Assembly (NCBI GenBank): GCA_964563855.1
Contig: CAZLYU010000077.1
Coordinates: 1-11,604, forward strand
Origin: JAFGRR01 sp964563855
GTDB lineage: Bacteria; Planctomycetota; Phycisphaerae; UBA1845; Fen-1342
Reading direction: 5' to 3'
Length of the DNA: 11,604 nucleotides
Below the pieces are notes generated by a model, which ran no database searches, was not told where the DNA came from, and saw only the letters and a program-made list of their open reading frames with translations. Positions 7,151-11,604 of this stretch are shown one piece after another; the first letter of the stretch is position 1; each line of letters opens with the position of its first letter. A program made the translations under genes and the position numbers.

Positions 7151-7161
7151 CGCCGGCGTCA
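7148..7161. repeat. 14-bp perfect palindrome overlapping the MBOAT stop codon
   Basis: TGACGCCGGCGTCA is its own reverse complement and begins with the TGA stop of the MBOAT gene. It sits between two convergent genes. It could fold as a 5-bp stem with a CCGG loop, but no T tract follows on either strand, so it is at best part of a factor-dependent or bidirectional end. Confidence 0.45.
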
Positions 7162-7209
7162 ATCGCGCGTCATTGCGGCTGACCCAGCGCTGCGGCGCAC
7201 CGCGGCGGG

Positions 7210-8481
7210 CTAGCGGGCTGCGACGCGGAAGGGGGTTTGCTGCTGGGCGACCTTTTCGCCGAGCTTGTCGGTCAGCGTCACCTTGACGACGTAGCCGCCG
7301 GGAGCGAGCGTCGCGGGCAGGCTGACGTTGCGCGCGACGAAGAAGTCGCGTCGGCGTCGTCGGCAGATGTCGCGAATGTCCGGATCGTCGAGCGTGAGCA
7401 GCTTCTCACCAGAATTGCTGAACACTTCGGTCACCATTGCGAGTTGGCTGACGAATTGCTCGCCCTCGCGACGCCACTTCAGGTTTTGCACCTCGAGATA
7501 GATGGCGAAGTCGATGCGTCGTCCGGTGGTGAACACAGCGGGCTCGATTGGTTCGTACGCGCCGAAGCTGGCGACCCGCGAGCAGATGGCGAGGATCGGC
7601 AGTTTCAGTTCGCCGGCTTCGCGAAGCGTGTCGGAGAGCGTGCCGACGTGTTGCAGCAGGGCGCTCGCCGCCGCGGATTCGTTCCCGAGGTGATAGTGTT
7701 CGCGAAGGGTGATGAGCGTCTCGATCAACTCGCTCGCGGTTGCCTGTTGCGTGACGCTGACGAGTTCGAGCGGACGGCGGGCGGCTTCGTAGTCGCCGGC
7801 CAACACCTGCATCACGCGTCGATCGAGCTGCCCGCGAAACGAGCCGTCGCTTTCGTCGAAATAGCGTTCGATCACGCGCTGAAACGACGCGGGCGGCGCG
7901 ACGCCGTCGGTCTCCTCGTTCGCCGCGGCTGCGGACGTTGGCTCAACGATGTTGGGAGCCGTCGCCGTGTTCGCGGAGAGGTGCAGCAACGTCGGCGGGG
8001 AGAGGGATGGCGACGCCGGCGTGTTGGTGGATGGCGCGTCGGGAGCGCGGGTCGGCTCCAGCGCTGCGGCGTTGACGACGACAGGGTCTGGCTCAGGCGT
8101 CGCTTCCATGCCGGCCGACTCGTCGATGGGCGGCGGCGCGGAGGTGACGTTCGGCGGCGCCTCCTCGACCGCGACTGACCGAGGCGCGGGGGGCTGGTCG
8201 ACGCGCGCGGCGGAGTCGGGCGGTTGCTGCGCGTTGGCGGTTCGCGCCGCGTCCGGCATTGGCGTGGGGTCGCGCGTTACCTGATCGATGTAGTCCATGA
8301 TCCGCTGTTCTTCTTCCGACAGCGGGGCAGGATCGCTGGTCTGCGTCGTTGAAGGCGCCCGGGGCTGACTAGTGGACGTGGATGGTGCGTTGCCGGCGCC
8401 GAACGAACCGCACCCGACCATGCTCGCGACGCCGAGCAGGAATGTCAGAAGCGCTCGGAGGGGTTTCTTGCGCCTTGGCAT
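7210..8481 (-). CDS. Putative lipoprotein with long Pro/Ala/Ser/Thr-rich linker, unknown function
   Basis: I do not recognise this 423-residue protein. The N-terminus is a lipoprotein signal peptide: basic MPRRKKPLR, hydrophobic 10-20, then lipobox-like SMVGC with C24 as the expected lipidated residue. Residues about 25-198 are a low-complexity Pro/Ala/Ser/Thr-rich linker, interrupted by a short acidic helix (SEEEQRIMDYIDQVTRD, 55-71). Residues about 199-300 look alpha-helical (FQRVIERYFDE, RRVMQVLAGDYEAAR, LIETLITLREHYHLG). Residues about 308-423 look beta-rich (RRIDFAIYLEVQNLKW, QLAMVTEVFSNSGEKLLTLD, GGYVVKVTLTDKLGEK), like a small beta-sandwich. There is no lysine between residues 7 and 292. 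The gene lies 52 bases after holA on the same strand and is probably the last gene of the folK-holA operon. The ATG has no strong Shine-Dalgarno. Envelope location is inferred from the lipobox. Confidence 0.8.
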   Translation of the reverse strand: MPRRKKPLRALLTFLLGVASMVGCGSFGAGNAPSTSTSQPRAPSTTQTSDPAPLSEEEQRIMDYIDQVTRDPTPMPDAARTANAQQPPDSAARVDQPPAPRSVAVEEAPPNVTSAPPPIDESAGMEATPEPDPVVVNAAALEPTRAPDAPSTNTPASPSLSPPTLLHLSANTATAPNIVEPTSAAAANEETDGVAPPASFQRVIERYFDESDGSFRGQLDRRVMQVLAGDYEAARRPLELVSVTQQATASELIETLITLREHYHLGNESAAASALLQHVGTLSDTLREAGELKLPILAICSRVASFGAYEPIEPAVFTTGRRIDFAIYLEVQNLKWRREGEQFVSQLAMVTEVFSNSGEKLLTLDDPDIRDICRRRRRDFFVARNVSLPATLAPGGYVVKVTLTDKLGEKVAQQQTPFRVAAR

Positions 8482-8533
8482 TGCGACATCCGTGTCTGAG
8501 CCATGCGTTGCATCGACGCTGGTCGCCGTCCGG

Positions 8534-9565
8534 CTAGTGTGCTGCGTTCGCCGCGATGCGCACCAGCAGCGTCTCCACCCCCGCTTCTATCGTCCGAAGA
8601 CTCACCTTGACTTCGGCGTCGAGCTGGGCGAGTTCGCTGAGCAGCAGCGCTAGCTGTCGAGGGGGCAGTCCGCGCGACACGCGGCGCAAATCGTGCGGTG
8701 TGGCGCGAAAGATGCGGGCCTGCCTCGCCGCCGATTCGAGGTCGGCCCCGCTTGCCAGGGCTTGCTGGAATTTCAGCCACTGGCGCAGTTTGAAGGCGAT
8801 GCCGCCGACGGCCTTGTAGATTGCGTCGCGGTCGGTCGCGAGCGTATCCCGCCAGATGGTGAGCGCCTCGGCGGTGCGGCCGGCGGCGGCGGCGTCGAGC
8901 GCGCTGAACACCTTCTCTTCGCGCGACACCCCGACCAGTGTCGCGATGTCGTCTGCGGTAATCATGCGTCGCTCGCCGACAAAGCATGCGAGCTTCTCGA
9001 CTTCGCTCGCGATCGCCCCCCGCTCCACGCCGACGAGGGCGACGAGACGTTCCGGGGCGTTGCGTTCGAAGTCCTTTCCGTGCGCTCGGGCGCACTCGCG
9101 GGCGAACGGCGCCGCCTGGCTCTCATACAGCGGGCGGCACTCGGCGAGTTCCACGCCCACTTGTTCGGCGGCTCGGTACAAACGCGTGCTCTTCGGAAAG
9201 CTGCGACAATCGAGCAACAGGGCCGCCGTCGGCGGGATCTGCGGCAGCAGCCTTTCGAGGCCCTCGCGGTGGGTCGTGATGAACTTGTCGGCGTCGCGGA
9301 TCACGACCACTCGACGCGGGGCGAGGAACGGCGGGGTTCGCAAGTCGTCGGCGACGTTGGCGAGACTGAGAGCGCCGGCGTCTTCGGTCGACGAGCCGTC
9401 GTATTGCGACAGGGCGAACCCGCGATCGATGTCTGGCGGCAAAAGCGCGTTGATCCACGCGATGATGTGTTGCGAGCGCTGGTGCGTCTCCTCGCCGAAC
9501 GCGACGAAGATTCGCCGGTCGTTGGGGGCCGCCTTTGAAGAAGACCGCCGTCGATCGTGGGCCAT
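8534..9565 (-). CDS. holA: DNA polymerase III subunit delta
   Basis: HolA (delta) is the clamp-opening subunit of the clamp-loader complex that places the beta sliding clamp on DNA. The 343-residue length is normal for the family. Recognisable features in order: an N-terminal FVAFGEE segment (20-26) matching the family's YGE opening, RRVVVIRDADKF (84-95), LLLDCRSFPKSTRLYRAAEQVG (117-138), the lid-like region with LVALVGVERGAIASEVEKL (174-192), GERRMITADDIATLVG (197-212), and a C-terminal collar domain with KAVGGIAFKLRQWLKFQQAL and LAQLDAEVKVSLRTIEAGVETLLVRI. The first 15 residues are basic and poorly conserved, as is common. The ATG overlaps the folK stop by one base (TGATG), implying translational coupling. 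Confidence 0.88.
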   Translation of the reverse strand: MAHDRRRSSSKAAPNDRRIFVAFGEETHQRSQHIIAWINALLPPDIDRGFALSQYDGSSTEDAGALSLANVADDLRTPPFLAPRRVVVIRDADKFITTHREGLERLLPQIPPTAALLLDCRSFPKSTRLYRAAEQVGVELAECRPLYESQAAPFARECARAHGKDFERNAPERLVALVGVERGAIASEVEKLACFVGERRMITADDIATLVGVSREEKVFSALDAAAAGRTAEALTIWRDTLATDRDAIYKAVGGIAFKLRQWLKFQQALASGADLESAARQARIFRATPHDLRRVSRGLPPRQLALLLSELAQLDAEVKVSLRTIEAGVETLLVRIAANAAH

Positions 9566-10041
9566 CAGCCCGCCACGACGCCGACGCTTTCGGTCATGAG
9601 CTTGCCGCGGATCGCGATGAGTTGATCCACGTCACAGATTTCGGCGAGCGGGTCCATGACGAACGGACGCTGCCACATGCGTGGGTGCGGCACGATGAGG
9701 CCGGGCTCGTCGATGAGCTCGTCGTAGTAGAGCAAGAGATCGAGATCGAGCGGACGCGGGCCGTTGGGGACGCTGCGGACTCGGCCGTGCGCGGCCTCGA
9801 TCGCCTGAAGCCGCTTTAAGAGCGCGTGCGGATTCAATGCGGTCGTGATTCGTGCGGCGGCGTTGAGGTAGGGGGATTGGCCGACGGGGCCGCCTTCGGG
9901 CTCTGTTTCGTGAAAGCTGGAGATTTCAACCACTTCGATGTCGCTTTCGGCATGCAATTCGGCGAGCGCCGTTTTGAGGTGCCGGTCCCGATCCCCCATA
10001 TTCGAACCTAGTGCGATGAAAACGCCGTCGGGTCCAATCAC
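9565..10041 (-). CDS. folK: 2-amino-4-hydroxy-6-hydroxymethyldihydropteridine pyrophosphokinase
   Basis: FolK (HPPK) transfers pyrophosphate from ATP to 6-hydroxymethyl-7,8-dihydropterin in folate synthesis, in the cytoplasm. At 158 residues it has the usual length. Diagnostic motifs are present: FIALGSNMGDR (8-18), FHETEPEGGPVGQSPYLNAA (43-62), the signature GPRPLDLDLLLY (94-105) with D99 and D101 as the Mg ligands, and VPHPRMWQRPFVMDPLAEI (117-135) with the H119 and R121 region of the active site. The start is GTG with a clear Shine-Dalgarno. No other folate gene (folB, folP) adjoins it here; it is the first recognised gene of the folK-holA-lipoprotein operon. Confidence 0.95.
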   Translation of the reverse strand: MIGPDGVFIALGSNMGDRDRHLKTALAELHAESDIEVVEISSFHETEPEGGPVGQSPYLNAAARITTALNPHALLKRLQAIEAAHGRVRSVPNGPRPLDLDLLLYYDELIDEPGLIVPHPRMWQRPFVMDPLAEICDVDQLIAIRGKLMTESVGVVAG

Positions 10042-10199
10042 GAGATCTCCTCGAGACGCGCGGGTGATTTCGTTGGCTTCGCATTCCCGGCGGGAATGCC
10101 GCCGCGACCTTCCCCCGCACTCGTGAGCGCACAGCGCGGTGGCCGCATCCCCACAACGTTCATCCGGTCACTTTTGGAGCGGCGCCGCAACGCGGTCAT
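10038..10199 (-). CDS. Possible small ORF ending in the folK start codon
   Basis: A 53-codon ORF runs from ATG (10199-10197) to a TGA whose bases overlap the folK GTG as GTGA. A GAGGA sequence lies 7 bases before the ATG; the frame also continues to a TTG at 10226. The product is basic (MTALRRRSKSDRMN at the start) and ends PARLEEIS; no family is recognised. The four-base overlap is what translational coupling looks like, but a short open frame in GC-rich DNA is common by chance, and its last codons also encode the folK Shine-Dalgarno. Confidence 0.3.
   Translation of the reverse strand: MTALRRRSKSDRMNVVGMRPPRCALTSAGEGRGGIPAGNAKPTKSPARLEEIS
10047..10052 (-). promoter_or_regulatory. Ribosome binding site of folK
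   Basis: Minus-strand GAGGAG ends 5 bases before the GTG at 10041-10039. It supports this non-ATG start, which also places the FIALGSN motif at the N-terminus as expected for the family. Confidence 0.8.
10081..10099. repeat. Perfect 8-bp hairpin upstream of folK
   Basis: GCATTCCC (10081-10088) and GGGAATGC (10092-10099) are perfect inverted arms around a 3-base GGC centre, 40 bases before the folK start on the minus strand. It could be an mRNA hairpin in the folK leader or an operator-like site. No T tract makes it a terminator. Confidence 0.5.
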
Positions 10200-10315
10200 C
10201 GCACATTCCTCGCAACGTTGTCGCAATTGGCCTTGCTACGTTGTAGGCCCCGTTGATCCGCAGGGTCGAGGCAATTGGCTCAAGCGTTGAGAACAGGCCC
10301 GCGCTCGCATCTTGC

Positions 10316-10348
10316 GCGCAATGCAAACGAAATGCTAGCGCAATGCTG
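10316..10348 (+). repeat. Three direct repeats with 11-bp spacing
   Basis: GCGCAATGCAA, ACGAAATGCTA and GCGCAATGCTG follow one another without gaps. AATGC recurs at 10320, 10331 and 10342, exactly 11 bases apart, and the outer copies share GCGCAATGC. Eleven-base phasing places each copy on the same DNA face, as in sites of OmpR/PhoB-type response regulators. That a regulator binds here is an inference. Confidence 0.5.
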
Positions 10349-10642
10349 AAAAAGCTTTCACAGCGGTCAGGCGCTGCCGGGGTTTGTTTCCGACTGAAGC
10401 GTCGCGAACATTGCGACGAGTGCCGATTTGCGCTGGCGCCAGCTGCGGTCAACCCCCGTTGGGGGCGGACACGAAATCGCCGCGGCGTCTGGCTGGCTGG
10501 CGCGAACGACATTCGGCATACCTCAAGCGACGTGCGGCGACATACACACCGTGGGTCGGCTCTGCGAGTTTATCGCGTGCGGACCCCGCCACAACACGCG
10601 GCAAACGCGGGCGGTTGTCAACAAATGCGTTAGCACAGTCGT

Positions 10643-10670
10643 TTGCAATGCCTTAAGCTGTCGATAGATT
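10643..10670 (+). promoter_or_regulatory. Candidate korA promoter
   Basis: TTGCAA (10643-10648) and TAGATT (10665-10670) are separated by 16 bases, each matching the sigma-70 consensus at four of six positions. Transcription would start near 10677, just at the base of the hairpin at 10678-10699, leaving a leader of about 55 bases. Confidence 0.4.
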
Positions 10671-10677
10671 TTTCGAG

Positions 10678-10699
10678 CGCGGGGAGATTTTTCCCCGCG
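10678..10699 (+). other. Stem-loop at the predicted 5' end of korA mRNA
   Basis: CGCGGGGA (10678-10685) and TCCCCGCG (10692-10699) are perfect 8-bp arms around a 6-base GATTTT loop. It lies 31 bases before the korA ATG. It is not followed by a T tract, so it is more likely a 5'-stabilising stem or a protein or RNA contact site than a terminator. Confidence 0.55.
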
Positions 10700-10730
10700 A
10701 GCATCCGTTCAAATCGTTGCGAGCCAGTCC

Positions 10731-11604
10731 ATGACCACGTTGACTGACGAGGCGCTTTCTTCAGGAATTCCTGAAGAGGCGGGCGAGATCACTGTGCGCT
10801 TCGCTGGCGATTCCGGCGACGGAATGCAACTTGCGGGCACGCAGTTCACCAACGTGTCGGCCGTGTTCGGCAATGACGTGTCGACGTTTCCCGACTATCC
10901 GTCCGAGATTCGGGCGCCCGCGGGAACGCTTGCGGGCGTCTCCGGGTTTCAGGTGCACTTCGGCAGCGCCGAGGTGCGCACGCCCGGCGACCGGCTCGAT
11001 GCGCTGCTCGCGATGAACCCGGCCGCGCTCAAGGTGAACATCGCTGACTTGCGGGAAGGCGGGGTGCTGATCGTCAATCGAGACGAGTTCACGCCGCAGA
11101 ATCTGAAGCGCGCCAGGTTCGAGCAGAATCCGCTCGAGAGCAGTGAGTTGCACCGCTACCGCGTATACGCGGCCCCCATCACCTCGATGACGCTCGCGGC
11201 GGTACGGGAAACGGGATTGGGTACGCGCGACGCGCAACGCTGTCGGAACTTCTTCGCGCTCGGCGTGGTGTACTGGCTGTATGACCGGTTGCTGGACCCG
11301 ACGCTCGAGTGGATTCAGACGAAGTTTGGCAAGATGCCGGCGGTTGCGCAGGCCAACACGCTGGCGCTGCGGGCGGGCTACCACTACGCGGAAACCAGCG
11401 AGCTGTTTCCGACGCGTTATCGCGTACCGCCGGCTCAATTGCCGCCCGGACGCTACCGCAGCATGACCGGCAACCAGGCGGCGGCGCTCGGGCTGATGAC
11501 CGCGGCGAAGCTGGCCGGCAAGCCGCTGTTTTACGGCAGCTATCCGATCACGCCGGCCAGCGAGATTCTGCACGATCTTGCGGTTCACAAGCAGCACGAC
11601 GTCC
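10731..11604 (+). CDS. korA: 2-oxoacid:ferredoxin oxidoreductase alpha subunit with fused gamma domain (3' truncated)
   Basis: KorA-type subunit of 2-oxoacid (probably 2-oxoglutarate):ferredoxin oxidoreductase, a cytoplasmic enzyme that decarboxylates 2-oxoacids to acyl-CoA with electrons passing to ferredoxin, or runs in reverse. The frame is open from the ATG at 10731 to the window end, giving 291 of probably about 600 residues. Residues about 19-210 are the gamma domain, with VRFAGDSGDGMQLAGTQFT (22-40) and the signature STFPDYPSEIRAPAGTLAGV (51-70). From about 245 the alpha domain begins: MTGNQAAALGLMTAAKLAGK and YGSYPITPASEIL (268-280), the YPITP motif being typical. The first 18 residues are a short acidic extension. 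No Shine-Dalgarno precedes the ATG. The partner korB, which binds thiamine diphosphate and Fe-S, would be expected downstream outside the window. 2-oxoglutarate specificity is inferred from similarity to KorA rather than shown. Confidence 0.93.
   Translation, partial: MTTLTDEALSSGIPEEAGEITVRFAGDSGDGMQLAGTQFTNVSAVFGNDVSTFPDYPSEIRAPAGTLAGVSGFQVHFGSAEVRTPGDRLDALLAMNPAALKVNIADLREGGVLIVNRDEFTPQNLKRARFEQNPLESSELHRYRVYAAPITSMTLAAVRETGLGTRDAQRCRNFFALGVVYWLYDRLLDPTLEWIQTKFGKMPAVAQANTLALRAGYHYAETSELFPTRYRVPPAQLPPGRYRSMTGNQAAALGLMTAAKLAGKPLFYGSYPITPASEILHDLAVHKQHDV

Larger units (their letters stand above)
10042..10730. other. Gene-poor intergenic region between divergent folK and korA
   Basis: About 690 bases hold no recognisable protein or RNA gene. 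Frames open here (10253-10633 on plus, 10168-10512 on minus) give Arg-, Cys- and Ser-rich products without family features. What is visible: the possible small ORF before folK; the hairpin at 10081-10099; a repeated nine-mer GCAATTGGC at 10223 and 10271; three 11-bp-spaced repeats at 10316-10348; the palindrome AAAGCTTT (10351-10358); inverted repeats CGTCGC/GCGACG (10400-10405, 10413-10418), GCTGGCGCCAGC (10432-10443) and CCCCC/GGGGG (10453-10457, 10461-10465); and a korA promoter candidate followed by a hairpin. An unannotated regulatory RNA cannot be excluded. Confidence 0.6.

Noticed and set aside
7237..8178. 313-codon open frame on the plus strand opposite the lipoprotein gene
   Set aside because: Arg/Gly-rich composition with no motif, while the minus strand gives a signal peptide with lipobox. 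The lipoprotein is unrecognised, so this choice is a little less certain than elsewhere, but the lipobox and operon position favour the minus strand.
8693..9538. 281-codon open frame on the plus strand
   Set aside because: Shadow of holA, whose family features and overlap with folK settle the strand.
10615..10624. TTGTCAACAA, an inverted repeat recalling redox-regulator half-sites or a -35 element
   Set aside because: The arms are only four bases with the wrong centre for a Rex-type site, and no -10 element lies at proper spacing.
10253..10633. 126-codon plus-strand frame and the overlapping 114-codon minus-strand frame in the folK-korA gap
   Set aside because: Both have Arg/Ser/Cys-rich composition, no recognisable domain and no convincing ribosome binding site; chance frames are common at this GC level.
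10707..10715. GTTCAAATC resembling a tRNA T-loop
   Set aside because: The flanking bases do not form a T stem and no acceptor, D or anticodon arms can be built around it.
10761..11597. 278-codon open frame on the minus strand
   Set aside because: It lies opposite korA, whose conserved motifs are unmistakable; the minus product is Arg/His-rich noise.
1..11604. CRISPR array, insertion sequence, prophage, toxin-antitoxin or defence island
   Set aside because: No regularly spaced repeats of CRISPR size, no transposase or integrase motifs, no terminal inverted repeats and no toxin-antitoxin-like gene pairs were seen; nearly all the sequence is explained by ordinary chromosomal genes.

Overview
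The window is GC-rich bacterial chromosome, almost filled with genes. It most likely comes from a planctomycete of the Phycisphaerae type or a relative. The best clue is the C-terminal tail of the secreted protease at 2361-4313, a Cys-containing EF-hand/dockerin-like repeat opening with GDLNCDGLVNAGDID. Tails of this kind are very common on exported proteins of that group. This placement is an inference from protein style; no rRNA or other phylogenetic marker is present.

Layout. (1) 2-805 (+): C-terminal part of UvrB, cut by the window edge. (2) 956-2241 (+): a YycJ/WalJ-type metallo-beta-lactamase-fold hydrolase and a gamma-carbonic-anhydrase-like left-handed beta-helix protein, coupled through an ATGA overlap. 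(3) 2296-2327: a strong hairpin terminator between convergent genes. (4) 2361-4313 (-): a secreted trypsin-like protease with a PPC domain and the dockerin-like tail, served by an extended -10 promoter and a clear Shine-Dalgarno. (5) 4595-7150 (+): RmuC, then a membrane-bound O-acyltransferase (MBOAT). (6) 10041-7210 (-): an operon folK - holA - lipoprotein of unknown function. (7) 10042-10730: a gene-poor stretch of about 690 bases between divergent folK and korA, with several inverted repeats and three 11-bp-spaced direct repeats. (8) 10731-end (+): korA, the 2-oxoacid:ferredoxin oxidoreductase alpha subunit with fused gamma domain, cut by the window edge.

How the genes relate. Most are housekeeping functions: nucleotide excision repair (UvrB), replication clamp loading (HolA), folate synthesis (FolK), a recombination-associated nuclease-like protein (RmuC) and central carbon/ferredoxin metabolism (KorA). 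They are interspersed with planctomycete-style envelope or exported proteins (protease, lipoprotein, MBOAT). I see no defence island, CRISPR array, transposon, tRNA or rRNA, and no convincing new multi-gene system. The points most worth a second look are the folK-korA intergenic region (11-bp repeats, a possible 53-codon ORF ending in the folK start, a hairpin at the predicted korA mRNA 5' end), the altered Ser-loop of the protease, and the almost lysine-free lipoprotein behind holA.
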